Positions 1 to 11,580 of a stretch of 64,000 bases of DNA are shown piece by piece. The notes under the pieces were generated by a model. That model was given only the letters and a program-made list of their open reading frames with translations, searched no databases and was not told where the DNA came from. Within the stretch, counting starts at the first letter, position 1; the number at the start of each line of letters is the position of its first letter. This DNA is from Exophiala sp. HKRS030 (lineage: Eukaryota > Ascomycota > Eurotiomycetes > Chaetothyriales > Herpotrichiellaceae). The DNA lies in the NCBI GenBank assembly GCA_023897205.1, contig JAHWDD010000025.1, forward strand, positions 1 through 64,000, in the 5' to 3' direction. A program made the translations under genes and the position numbers.

Positions 1-110
1 CCCTAACCCTAACCCTAACCCTAACCCTAACCCTAACCCTAACCCTAACCCTAACCCTAACCCTAACCCTAACCCTAACCCTAACCCTAACCCTAACCCT
101 AACCCTAACC
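1..110. repeat. Telomere, CCCTAA array
   Basis: Eighteen perfect tandem CCCTAA units plus a trailing CC run from the first base, then stop abruptly at GAGTTG. CCCTAA on the + strand at the left edge is the orientation expected of a left chromosome end (TTAGGG on the strand running to the tip). This fixes everything to the right as subtelomeric. Confidence 0.98.
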
Positions 111-3100
111 GAGTTGATTTATGAGAAAGGACGTACAATTGGCATATTAACTTAGCATCTCATGTCTCCGAAAGCCACTTCCCAGAACGGGAGAGTAACC
201 TTCCAAAAGAAGCACGACGGGTCAGGCGATCGAGATCGTTAGCACAGAACCAATCTCTTCTGTTCAACTTTTGGGTTCTTACCCTTTTGACCCCGCGCAG
301 AGCTGAGGGATTTAGTGTATGTGGCCATTATTTCTCGCTATTGCGATACTCTGGTTCGACATCGGCCGATAAACCCTCCTTACTTCCTTTACGCGTTTTC
401 TTGAATGTTGTCAAGGTGAGGGTGAAAGCGAAGAGACTGAGATCCTCAACGAAAGGAGGTCGATTACTAGTCGGTGATAGGGGCTTTTATTTCGCCGTCT
501 TAACGCTCTAAGCCCTGGAGCGCAGGTGACTTGGAATGAAGTGGGGAGAGCCTTGACATAAGCCAAAGGCCTCCACTTTTACCGAAGAGGCTATTACCGA
601 GTTCGTGCTCCACACCGTCTTCAGATGAATTCAAAATGGGAGGTATTACTTGATGCCTAGAACTCTTAGACTTCTGTGATCAAAGATTATTTGTTCTTGA
701 AAAATATAGGAATGCTGCTACGAGAAAGACACCAGCAATATGGCGATAGAAAGAGTCATAATGCAGTCAGAGCATATTTTCAGAACGCATTCAACCACAA
801 AACAAGCAGCGTTATACCCCAGCGTCTCGTCTCTACTGTGTGCTAATTGTGGCAAAGGCTAATCTCTACTCCCAATGTGGTCATGCTGTCCCTACTTGTG
901 ACCCTTGCCTCAATCGCGAGCTAGAGAGTTTTGGCCAAGCACCGATCACGGACTTCGAGTTCGTAGCTTATCACACCGCCATACAACAGAACTCATTACA
1001 AAATAGAGTCTTCAGCTTGCCCCACAAAATCTCGACATCAACATTGTTCCGATCGGGCCAAGCAGTATGCTGCGTGCCACAACCTCGTCGAATCTGCATT
1101 GTTTCAAGCTCCCTCCTTCAAGGCCATGTCCCGAGGCCATGGATAAGACATACAATTTAGATGACCTCTTGAAGTTTCAGGAATGGGCGTCGCAGAACTC
1201 AACACAGTTTTCAGAGAACGTAACAAGTGTCAGAACCACTACAGCCCCTCATCCTGAGCGCACAATACCCGGTGTGACGCCGAAATATATTCCCTTGACA
1301 CTAATCCAGTACCATAATTCATCCCATCGATCGCGAGATTTTCACAGGAGGGGGAGTGGAACCCAAATCAGACACACGGGACTGATTTTGCAGACTGCCT
1401 GCGCCACTCGATCGAATAGTAGGTGACGCCCGACAACAGCCAATCGCAAGGGATACAGAATCAGACGTATTACTTAGGTCTTACTGGCGGCTAGTATTAC
1501 AGGCCCAACTCGAGGAACTATTACAGAAAATGCTCACCAGAAGTCGAGGGGTACGCTCCGAGGATACAACTGTGGTGATTTCCGCGACAGAGCACTCCCA
1601 GCAAGATCGCATCAAACGATTCGATCAAGCCAACATCGATTGGGCCATTGTGGGAAATCAATTGCGCAACTGAGGTCTCTGCCTTCCTGAAGGGTAAAAG
1701 ACCTTGTTTTGAATCTCTCATTTAATTACATGAAAGCGATTCGACCGGTTACCCCCTGGGGCTTCTGCGAGAAGGGGTGTCAAAAGAGGATCAACTTCAG
1801 CCACTGTGCTTATGCTCGCGCAAAGAGATCTGCAAAACGATGTCAAAGACCCAGTAGTGGATTGCTGGAGGCGCTCGCGGTGTGGTGACGGTTGACGGGG
1901 TAAATGCGAGCGAGGCGGGAAGGAGAGTCTCGTCGGGCTGATTGTGCTGATTGTTCGAGGGGGGATCTGCCTACCGTGAGGATTATTGGGAATCCCAGAA
2001 GTCGAAAGTCTCTTATAGGTTGAAGTCATCATTCCCCTGGGTATCTTCCATGATTTCGATGATTGACATTAAAAGAGAAGGCCACACGAAAGAAGAGGTT
2101 GCGAGGTGTTGTCGCTGCTGCCACCCCCTTTTTGTTGGTGGAAGTCCACACAATCTTCCATACCGAGAGACTATCACTTTTGCGACTACGCCCTCACCTT
2201 CTGTGAATGCCCATCGGACTGACGATTCTGTAACCCAAGACAAAGATCTCGCAATCATGTACCATTTCAACCGAGCGACATGAACATGTCGATTTCCGCA
2301 CTCGAGTTCAGCTACTTGAGCCCCGGCTTCGATAGGCGCTACCTGCGCAAAACGCTCATCGCATCAGGCGTAACAGTATTCTCCCACCTTTCCTATGATC
2401 TCCGCAAGTTATAACCAGGTCCCGTCTCTTTTGCGATCCGAATCTCCTTCAAATAATGATCGATCGGAGGTGTTCTCATAGAGGCACAGTTCGAGGAGGT
2501 GTAGGGGCCACACCGCCCAACTGGGCCGAGCTTTGCTCGCACACGTCTCCTCAAACCCATGGTCTAGAGCACGACTTTGTGCGGCGATTGCATTATCGAT
2601 ATCAAGAAGCAATCTGGCGGACAATCAGGCGTCTCCCGACGAAATCTGTTTTTTGGTATAAGATCGATGTCTGGGCGATATCCATCTTGCCAAGCTTGCG
2701 TCAATGATCGCGCAGGAGCTGGACATCAACGACTAAGGCAAGATCGAAGCATAAAAGATGCAGGTAGCCATATCCCGAAAATAAGCAGAATATGCTTCTT
2801 ATGTGATACGAAGTACAGCAGATGTACGATCTACGCTGCCAATATTTGTGGCTGGAGTTCGTGCATTCCAGATAGGATACGAATCGACCGACGAAGTGCA
2901 CGATTCCTACAAAAGTCTGCCTTGTAAACCAAGGTTGCTAACACGATCTACGGATGCATCTGATGCAAATCTATTTGTGTATGCCTCTGAAATCCGTGCT
3001 TAGGATCAACCTTTCAGATCCACACTTAGAAATATCGAGATATAGTATATCATTTCCCGAAACCGCCCTCCCCTTTTAAATACACTACAAATTTCTCTCA

Positions 3101-3438
3101 CGTAAAGTTCGAAATATAAGTCTCGCTTATATCTAACAAAGCAGCCGACCTTGTCGTGGTATCTCTGAGACCCACTCTCGTAAATGTATATTAGACTGCT
3201 AATACGCGAATCGTATTTGTTTCGATAGGATCTTATTCCGCACACCCTGTTTTCCTCGTCAAAACATGTTGAGGTGTATGGTAGATTATCGAACGGCCAG
3301 ATGCAGTGCGCAAGCTCAGAAGATGTGACACTGTTCTTGAATGCTATGGTTGAAAGTTACAAAGTTTCGCCATGTTGTGAGTGCTGATTAGAGCTTGGCA
3401 TTTGAGCTTCGGAAATCTATGATTGGTGAGATTCCTCG
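111..3438. other. Gene-poor subtelomere
   Basis: No gene can be firmly supported here. Only short open frames exist on both strands and none resembles a family I know; in particular I see no telomere-linked helicase. The best coding-like segment is an open + strand stretch at about 1393-1672. It follows a good splice acceptor (TTTTGCAG, with a CTGAT branch-like site before it) and has a Leu/Glu-rich helical start, but I could not join it to an upstream exon in frame. The rest looks like decayed unique sequence. Confidence 0.5.
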
Positions 3439-3492
3439 TTATCGAGAGGAGATAAATTCCTCCTTATCAAAAGATATAAATTCCTTCTTATC
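3439..3492. promoter_or_regulatory. GATA-box cluster upstream of nickel transporter
   Basis: Four GATAA cores lie within 54 bp: TTATC at 3439, GATAA at 3451, TTATC at 3464 and TTATC at 3488. Two of them sit in an imperfect direct repeat of about 22-24 bp (AAATTCCTyCTTATCAAA). The cluster ends about 130 bp before the NiCoT start codon. Fungal GATA factors include AreA/Nit2 (nitrogen) and SreA/Sre1 (iron). Nickel serves urease, so nitrogen control is the simpler inference. Confidence 0.5.
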
Positions 3493-3622
3493 AAATATGA
3501 AGCCTTGGCGATGCAAAAGCCTTGGGGTAAAAACTTTTATATGAAATTGGCACAACCCAATAGAGCTTTTCGCCAACCACTGTACAATCACCGCTTAGAG
3601 ACAGAGAAGCTTCGTTTTCAGT

Positions 3623-5146
3623 ATGGCCCGTCCCTCTAAATCTTCGGCGCTTGATGTTTCTCGCGGCAGACACAAGCAACGCTTTCACGGATCTCATACA
3701 TTCATTGAAAAGATAAGCAATCGACTTGCTCACAGACATGCGCGAATCCCGTACCTGCGCCGCCTACCACTTCGTGCGCTACTTATCATCGGCTTTCTCA
3801 TCTTCGTTAACCTAGTGGTATGGGCTGTTGCTGGCATAGTGCTCGTCGCGAAGAACCACGGTCAACTCATGGGGACCAGCGCCCTCGCCTACAGTCTCGG
3901 CCTCCGCCACGCCCTCGATGCAGACCACATCTCTGCGATTGACCTCATGACGCGCCGACTGATCGCTACTGGTCAGCGTCCTGTGACGGTCGGCACATTT
4001 TTCAGTCTTGGCCACAGTACGATCGTCATCATCACATCTGTTGTCGTCGCTGCTACTGCCGCTGGTGTGCAGAAACGCTTCGGCAGCTTCAGCAACATTG
4101 GAGGCATCATCGGCACATCAGTCTCAGCCGCTTTTCTCATCCTCTTGGGCCTCCTGAACGCGTACATCCTCTACAAACTCTATACTCAGATCCAAAAAGT
4201 AGTTCACCTTCAGCCACAAGAAGCTGAGGTCGAAGGCTTCAAAGTACAAGGAGGAGGATTCATATTCAGGATACTTGAAAAGCTGTTCAAACTCATCGAT
4301 CGCCCATGGAAAATGTATCCAGTTGGCGTACTGTTTGGACTCGGGTTCGATACGAGCAGCGAGATAGCACTGCTCGGAATCAGCAGTGTGGAGGGTGCAG
4401 CAGGTACTAGTATCTGGCTGATCTTGCTGTTTCCTATCCTTTTCACCGCGGGCATGTGCCTTGTCGATACAATGGATGGCGCTCTGATGATGAGTCTATA
4501 CGTAGCACCCATGGGCATGAGTACCGACCATTATACGGAAGAAAACTTGCTCACGGCTCCCAAAACCACTCGAGGCGCATCCAAGGCGTCGTATGCGGTG
4601 ACGCGCAATCCGACTCAAGGTGGCGCTCAACCTCATGACAGAGATGTTGACATTACCACTCCTCTCTCCCAGTCAAGCTGCAAGGTAGGCCCCAGGCTAG
4701 AACAAGAACCTATGGCCGTGGCATTGGGTGCATCATCAACCACCCTTCAAGTTCAAATGCCAGGGCTCCCAGAAGATCAGATCCGCACTCGGGTTAAGGA
4801 TCCTCTGACATTCCTTTACTACTCGTTTATCTTAACAATTTTAACCGTCATCTGTGCCATTGTCATCGGCATACTCCAATTACTGTCTCTTGTATTGAAT
4901 ACCGCGAGTCCGACCGGCAAATTCTGGGATGGTGTTGCTGCAGCCGGCGACGCTTATGAATATATTGGAGCCTCCATCTGTGGAATGTTCATTCTAGTTG
5001 GCAGTCTGAGTGTAGTCTTCTACCCTAGGTGGAGACGATGGGTTGATGAGAAGAGAGAAAAATTGGCTGAAGAAGAAGGGGCCAGAGAAACTGACGGGTT
5101 GGAGCGTGGGGTTGTAGAGGACCAAGTAATAAGAGTTGTAGCTTAG
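3623..5146 (+). CDS. NiCoT family nickel/cobalt transporter
   Basis: A single-exon gene for a 507-residue membrane protein that imports Ni2+ and/or Co2+ across the plasma membrane, probably to supply urease. The family signature HX4DH is present as HALDADHISAID near residue 95, followed by LGHSTIVII, GFDTSSEIALLG and the LVDTMDGALMM segment, all hallmarks of HoxN/NixA/Nic1-type permeases. There are about eight hydrophobic segments. A hydrophilic loop of roughly 100 residues sits between the sixth and seventh, longer than in bacterial members but common in fungi. The tail is Glu/Arg-rich and cytosolic. The ATG at 3623 gives a full-length product and follows the GATA cluster. The gene stands alone, with decayed sequence on both sides. 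Whether Ni or Co is preferred cannot be read from the sequence. Confidence 0.93.
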   Translation: MARPSKSSALDVSRGRHKQRFHGSHTFIEKISNRLAHRHARIPYLRRLPLRALLIIGFLIFVNLVVWAVAGIVLVAKNHGQLMGTSALAYSLGLRHALDADHISAIDLMTRRLIATGQRPVTVGTFFSLGHSTIVIITSVVVAATAAGVQKRFGSFSNIGGIIGTSVSAAFLILLGLLNAYILYKLYTQIQKVVHLQPQEAEVEGFKVQGGGFIFRILEKLFKLIDRPWKMYPVGVLFGLGFDTSSEIALLGISSVEGAAGTSIWLILLFPILFTAGMCLVDTMDGALMMSLYVAPMGMSTDHYTEENLLTAPKTTRGASKASYAVTRNPTQGGAQPHDRDVDITTPLSQSSCKVGPRLEQEPMAVALGASSTTLQVQMPGLPEDQIRTRVKDPLTFLYYSFILTILTVICAIVIGILQLLSLVLNTASPTGKFWDGVAAAGDAYEYIGASICGMFILVGSLSVVFYPRWRRWVDEKREKLAEEEGARETDGLERGVVEDQVIRVVA

Positions 5147-7239
5147 AGGACACGAATGAGGTGAACAGCGATAGCGGTGTAAGGAGAGAAGCCGAAACTT
5201 TGGCCCAGAGAGGGGTCATCTGCGAGCGCCCATCAGCTCAAAAACTGAGAATCGAGTCGCGGTATGATAACCTCTGAAAGCCGCCCGCAGGGTCTGAAGT
5301 TTAGACTCCTAGTCTTGCACTGGGAACAATTTTTCTTTTGGAGTTGGGTGTGGGTGAGAGCCCGGTGAGTTAGTGTTTTAAGGCGAATGGCGACTCATGG
5401 CTACTTTTTGGGGAGCAAGACAGGACCAAAGGACATGTGATTAGGCACGAAGACACACATAGGCAGCTATTGATGGTTGCATGACAATCACTTGTCCCCA
5501 AACATTCTCCAGCTTCTGGTGAGAAAAAGTCACAATATGTACCTTACGGGGAGGTTTGTTTCGGGATACGACTATTTGGGCGTTGGAATAGGTAATGCAC
5601 CAGGACAATAATTTGCGCGTCTGACACTCACACCTAATATGACAGTCAATCGCGCGGTCATATTAGTCATGGTCGCTAACGCTCCCATATGGGTAGAGAC
5701 AAAATCTGTCTTGAAAACAGAGCAAATCCCCCCTAAAAGATTACGTAGTGTAATCTGTTGATATACGCCTCACAATGATTGGCTAATATAGAGGCACGTT
5801 AGAATAACACGGAACAAATGATGATACTGCTGACGATCCACTTACAGCAACTTTTCTTTACAATATCATATCAACCAGGGCGGACGATGAGCTCCCACCT
5901 CCACGTGATGTCCGCTAGGAACTCTCAGAGAAACAGTCTGGCTGTCTCTAAGTGCTAGGAGGAGCTCAACAACGCAGTGATTCCCTCATAAACGACGTGT
6001 TAAAGTCCCGAAAATTACTCTCTGCACCTCACGAAATACCTAACATATAGTACCAGTATATAGGAAGGGAATGGCCTCCCTTTCATGTACACCCACGATG
6101 GAAAACGGACTTGAGTCCCCTGTTTTCTTGCCTGACCGCAGTTTACGGTGTTAAAGTGTGAAGAAACGCGACGAAGAGGCAGAATTAAAAAGAGGCATAT
6201 AATTAACACGATATCACTACAATCACACATAACATAGAATATATCTTTAGATATGTCTATCTTCTTTATTTCCTCCATTAATAACGCGTTAACACGTTGA
6301 AAATCACCTTTCGAGCCTCTCGAAACACCTAATATATAGTACTAGTGCGCGGGAAGAGAGTGTTACCTCTTTCACGTACACCCCTGAATAGAAGATGGAC
6401 TTCAGCACTCTATCTTCCTGCCTAACTATAGTTTACAGTATTAGAAGCTGAAGAGTACACGGTGAAGAGGCGGAGTTAACGGGAAAGAGATGATCTATCA
6501 TATAGAGAACACACTTTAGGAAGTCACCATATCGAATCATGCTATCACTACTAACACCACCCATAGCTCAGAAAATACCTTTCAGACGCATCACACACTG
6601 TCACTTTCACAGCTCGCTGACATCGTGGCACGCCATCTACACGAAGGACGCCGTGGCGACGCGTTCAGCTGCTGATGGTGTCTCGATGGTCGAGAGCGAG
6701 CATTGACCTGAGAAGCATCAACGAGCAAGCCTCGCACACCACACGTACTTCCCATACAGTACATCTGCACTTCATGCAGCGCACTCCTAACCAGTGGCTA
6801 TCGCACTGGGGCCGGCCAGGCGCTGGGCAGGGCCCCCCAGCGATAGCAATCCAGCCAAGTAGAACACGGCCTGGACGAAGGCCGCGGACCAAGTCCTGTC
6901 GGTCGCGTCCACGGTCCAACTATACACCGGCGCAGACGAGTGTTTTTTAGTAAGCAGAAGAAGAGGACGGCCAGGAAAGGCCGGACACGTAGATAGATAC
7001 AGAACAGATCTTATGATTGTTAGTAGGGGTATCCTACTCATAGTCGAACGCTGCATAGCTGCCACTTAATCGGCGGCTGGGACAGTCTATGATGTAATCA
7101 ATTAGGCAATCAATCATATCAACCAGTTTTGCATGCCATTGGTACTGTACTGTATACAGTATCGGAGGAGAATTTCGACGAAACACCTATCTGAAGCATA
7201 TCGGACGGGGATGAGACGCGTCGCGGGAAATCCAGAAAC
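5147..7239. other. Non-coding stretch after NiCoT
   Basis: No gene is supported. It contains a perfect 10-bp inverted repeat, CTAATATGAC at 5634-5643 and GTCATATTAG at 5657-5666, and the diverged direct duplication listed separately. The small open frames around 6665-7065 overlap on both strands and look random; they may be 5' untranslated sequence of the neighbouring LINE remnant. Confidence 0.5.
5990..6500. repeat. Diverged direct duplication, about 290 bp period
   Basis: Two adjacent copies, about 5990-6275 and 6285-6500, share a recognisable run of blocks: AAATACCTAACATATAGTAC versus AAACACCTAATATATAGTAC, CATGTACACCC versus CACGTACACCC, and CAGTTTACGGT versus TAGTTTACAGT. Many differences are transitions, as expected from age or RIP. 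No coding potential is visible. Confidence 0.6.
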
Positions 7240-8840
7240 TTGACGCGGTTGACGCTCCCGACTGGAAGATGCCGACTACGTAGTGTAGTAGCACCGGTCA
7301 CACCAAAGCGAGAACGAGCACCCTCGAACAGAGCGAGAGAGCCTAGTGTCAAAGCGCTTCAAGCGAGCAGGGACGATGAATCAAATCTGGAGACAATCAC
7401 GGTGGCTATCGAGGAAGATGGATCTTGGACACCATCACGAGCGGAATTCAAAAGTCTCACCAGAGAGTATGGAAGACAAGCGAATAACTATCCTTATAGA
7501 CGATAAAGAGAGCTCTAAGTTCGAGTTAGTCAGCGAAATCGAGAGAATAAATACGAAACTTGACGAGCTCGTGAGGCTCATCCTAAACCCTAAAGAGATA
7601 ATCACGTAGTAAACTAGTCTTATTGAGAAGCAGAACACCACCATCGAAGTTATACGTGCTAACCTGGCGGACGTTAAAGAAGAACAGTACAATCTCACGA
7701 GATAACATGTCCAACTACAGGTGCAAGTCCATTCCCTACAGTCATAAGTTAGCACCATCATCGCATCTCCTTCTCCTACGCGATCATGGGCATCTGTAGC
7801 GAGATACCAAAACAGAGCAGAGCCCACGCAAACGACACTGAACGTGACGGCTTCCGCCGATAACCACGACGTGAGACGGGTCCGCAGCTGCCTAGCCACA
7901 ACGGATGCGCTATGCTGCGTGATCAACACCTCGAGAGTGGCAGAAGAAGACGCCGAGAGAACCTCACCCGACGCGGTCAGAGCGGCCGTGAAAGAAGAGA
8001 TGCGAGCCAGAAATAGACAAGACAATTGGCGCTGTCGAGAGGTGACTAGAGATGCCAGAAACACGAGCCGAGTTCAAATCGCATGTAGGGACGAGCCCGA
8101 ACTAGATGCCTAGGCAAGCGATAAAGACGAAGATCATAGGCGACATTAGAGTGCTCCGAGACGAACTCTACCTAAACAAAGTGGATGATGTCAACCGACT
8201 AGCGATCCTAGACGAACATGGAGAGATTCGAACCAGAGCAGTAGAGGTCTTTAGCGAGAGAACGAAACAACGGTGGTCAGGGTGTCATGACTAAGCAAGA
8301 AAACCGTGGTAAAGATATAAGGCTCGATAGTGATATACCTAATGAAAGGAAGCGACACCAGTCGCCTTCTGCGGAGGGTTTCTTCCATGTAGCGGAGGAG
8401 TCCGGCTATACGAGGGTGTTCGAATGACGACTACAGCCAGAGCAATGTTTTCATTGTTAAGAGCTTGGGCATAAGGCAATGTAAAAACGCTTAGAGGTGT
8501 GCAAGATGTGCCAACGGAGGTCATCGTCACAGCGAATGCACCGAGCTCGTCCTCAAATGCGTCCCGTGTGGAGGTCCCCACGATTCGTTCAGCCGAAACT
8601 GTCGAAAGCTATACCCATTCCAACATGAGTAGAGCGTTCCATATAATTCAGCTCAATGTGAGAGGACAACCCGAGATAGACGATAGCCTGATGAATGACG
8701 AGGAAACACCAAGTGCAGCGGTCCTGGCGATCCAGAAACACCATGCACGGATAATCCACGGCCGACCCTTGACGATGTCGATGGCTCACCACAGGAGGAC
8801 CTATATAGGCCCGTCTTCGGTTAACGTAAATTTTATAAAG
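7240..8840 (+). mobile_element. Decayed Tad1-like LINE: ORF1 and start of endonuclease
   Basis: This is a broken non-LTR retrotransposon. The translation, spread over all three frames, shows a coiled-coil-like stretch at about 7500-7740, then the SPTRSWASVA-type motif typical of Tad1 ORF1 (about 7770-7800). A zinc-knuckle region follows at about 8500-8600, with Cys/His pairs such as CVPCGGPH; a one-base shift separates the two knuckles. The start of the apurinic endonuclease domain follows (HIIQLNVRGQ, SLMNDEE, AVLAIQKHHAR, GRPLT at about 8632-8775). In-frame stops lie around 7605 and 7704, with more near 8115. The sequence ends soon after the endonuclease start; no reverse transcriptase follows, and the next gene is FRE-A. 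The copy is dead. Confidence 0.75.
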
Positions 8841-8944
8841 CGTTGCGTAGGCTAAGTTTTTGGCACATGGCGCTCCTCGATAGATTTTTGATGTCATGGC
8901 CAGCACATATTCCTTGCTAAACACTTGACACATACATGATATGT

Positions 8945-11173
8945 TCAAGCCCAAGAAAAGTGTTCCAGGTGCAAGTAGACACTCGTCCCAGAACTCCTCA
9001 GTATACCAACATTCTCACTTGCGGCGGCAACTCGTAGATCGTGCTGCATGGAACTTGGGCCGCAAGCAAAGATGCCCAGTGTCTTCTGCGAATTTGTCAT
9101 GAGGGAGCCTTCCTTTCGAATGAGCGCCGGAAGATTCGGGCGACCTGACAGCATTTTACAGCTAATGAAATGTCCACTTTCATTGACGTCGATGTCACTT
9201 TCTTTGCCTTTTAGCCGCAATGTATTTGAATCGGGACCATCGTCGATAATTGACTTCTTGCCAAGTTCGGTCTGAATCTCCCTCTGCAGGTTGTCCTTGA
9301 TGCCTCGGGTGATATGGATCTCTACATCAATCATGCTAGAGACTCCAACCTGGAGGTATCTGGCTAAGATCTTGTTAGCAGCTTCCTGGAACCATGCAAA
9401 AGTTGATGGGTCTCTGGTAGCAAGGACAGCGTGAAGACTTGGAAAAGTCTGCACCGGCGTGCTTTGCTCGGTCATTTCAACCTCACGGATCTGTGTAGCT
9501 TTTCTGGCGAAGAGTTCAATGAGTGGTAGCATCCAGGCTGCGCCTGATCCTCCAGCCACAACTATAACACGGTCGCTGCCGACGAATTTTCCTGGTTCAA
9601 TGCCACCGTAAGGGCCCTCTAGAAAGACAGGGATCGCTATGCCTGGATGTGCCGCGGCGTGCCTGTACAGCTGGGCTGTGAAGCCAGCCTGTGGTCGAAT
9701 ATGTAGAACTGCTTCTGATGGGCCCTCTAGCGAAGGCAGTGAGCAGATAGTAAAAGGGTGAGATGTCAGAGCATGGATACCCAGAGCGCGAAAACGCACA
9801 AAAATATGTTGCCCTGGAACCCATGGAAAGCTAACGGGGATGGCAATACGGATGACGTCGTTGGATTCCAGGTTCATAGTTGCTTTCAGACCAAAGCCGT
9901 GTTCGACGTAGGTCTTGATGTGGGCATAAAGGAAACATGGGACATAGATTGCTGCCGTTGCGATGAAATAGTCCCTAAAGACTGTTAGCTTTGCGACAAT
10001 CTTTCTAAGTGTCTCCCGTGACGTGCTACAAGCCCTCTGGCCGGAACGTACCAAGATGAAAGCTCAAAGTTACAGTGCCAGAAGAGGAAAAGTACGAACA
10101 TGGCGGCCGAAACCCTGTGGGCGATTTTGAATGATTCGTACCACCAATTACTGCAGACTTGTTAGACTATTCCAACATTAGGCCTTCAATGGAATGCTAC
10201 CGAAGGATACTGAACGATGCGAAAGTCAGCCAGCCTTGAAACAGCAAGGCTACAGTCCCCGTCCAATAAAAGATTTCTGTATTCCACTCTTTGACCATCG
10301 TGCCTCTGTGGATGAGGTAGATGATGAAAGGAAAGGTGTGCACTAAGGCAAGAACGAGACAGGCGTACGAGATCCAGCGGTGGAAGACCTACATCTTTGT
10401 GAGCCCATGGGCTGTCGCGCGTAAACTGGGGTTTATTTCATCTGAGGGCCAAACTCATACTTGAAGTTTCTCATGCGATACACCAGTAACGAAAGTGACC
10501 ATGTTTGCTTTCGTTGATGTGGCTCTTTCGATTGTCAGTCCGTTTCCGCCAACTGACTTCAGGCTGTGACACGAACATGATGAATGGTATGCATGCTATG
10601 GACATGAATCCAGTTCTGGTTGCAATTGGGGGTGAATACCCAAATATGACTGTCCTTGTGTTGTGCCAGTAGTACGGTCTGGGCCCTAAGGTCATACCTG
10701 ATCGCTATCAGCCTCTGCACCAAGACTATAGGCAAGACCATAATCGAAGACGGACTGAAGAAGAATATAATGCCCACCGCGCCTAGAAACAGAATCCCTA
10801 AAGGGGCCGAATTCCACCGAAGGCTTGAGATGCGATACCCGCGATACGAGAGGTATCGAGAGACGGCCAAGGTCTTGCGGAGAAGGCCATTCTGGTGCCA
10901 CTTTGAACGAGGTACGATGAAGACGGTGACCAGGTATCCTATCGAAAAGAGAATAATACCGGTCATGAACAAGGCGACGGTAGGCAACCCGTATCTGTGG
11001 TCTGATTCATTCCTATGACGGACTTGGGTAAGCTGGGTTGTTATAGCAGTCCTATCGTTCTCAATCCGTACCAGAAACGCCAGTATCCCTGCTGGTAGTG
11101 ACAAAGATCGGAAGTCTTCAGTTTGCAGTGATATGGTCGCGACTGATGTAGCCTCACTGGCTGAGTCAACCAT
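8945..11173 (-). CDS. Ferric/cupric reductase, FRE-A
   Basis: A plasma-membrane flavocytochrome that moves electrons from cytosolic NADPH through FAD and two haems to extracellular Fe3+ or Cu2+. My six-exon model is 11173-10756, 10697-10577, 10524-10461, 10388-10201, 10150-10052 and 9974-8945. All junctions keep frame and give 639 residues. Seen in order: the RPYYW segment after a transmembrane start, TKANMVTFVTGVSHEKLQ, the haem-ligand segment FHRWIS...ALVHTFPF, the FAD site LTSHPFTICSLP, the NADPH site GGSGAAWMLPLIELF, and the C-terminal ACGPSSMQ. It is a paralogue of FRE-B with four shared intron positions, plus one extra intron after HEKLQ. The start is the first in-frame ATG; the open frame extends upstream without one. 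Copper-response-like motifs lie 250-400 bp upstream. Substrate choice (Fe or Cu) is inferred. Confidence 0.9.
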
Positions 11174-11421
11174 AGTGCCATGATGTGCCAATATTTGACG
11201 CGGCCCTAATATTGCATGAAGAAAGTTCGAGTGGCACAGAGGCCAAGCAATTGAATTATATTTGACATATCAGGACCAAAAGCGCGGCGGCAAGTCTCAA
11301 TTTAGGAGAAGCATTATTTGGGCCATATTGTACTGATCGGCGATGATCTGTTCGACTACAGCTCCGCACGCAAGAATGTGTGAAAGTATCCGCGAGAGGT
11401 GCGTGTGGGACAGCACAAAAC

Positions 11422-11580
11422 TTGCTCAAATCCCGCGTCGCCCAACAGCGCAAATAGAAGAATGGCAGCGGTTCGGCTCGACAAAGGGTAGCTGATTGCT
11501 TTTTTGCGCGCTAGAGAGGTAACACGAGCACCCCAGCACATCGTGAGCAGGTTTTGCATCGCTTGCAGTAGAGAGCAAGT
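11422..11580. promoter_or_regulatory. Copper-response-like motifs upstream of FRE-A
   Basis: TTGCTCA lies at 11422-11428 within AAAACTTGCTCAAA on the + strand. On the minus strand there is CTGCTCA at about 11544-11550 (in AAAACCTGCTCA) and ACTTGCTCT at about 11572-11580. The cluster is about 250-410 bp upstream of the FRE-A start. It resembles yeast Mac1 sites (TTTGCTCA). Confidence 0.5.

Noticed and set aside
111..3438. Telomere-linked helicase gene expected at fungal ends
   Set aside because: No helicase motifs could be read in any frame.
7574..7593. Interstitial telomere-like motif (AAACCCTAAAGAG)
   Set aside because: A single imperfect unit inside the LINE remnant; expected by chance.
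8218..8240. tRNA-like GATTCGAA box
   Set aside because: Lies in the LINE ORF1 remnant and no cloverleaf can be drawn around it.
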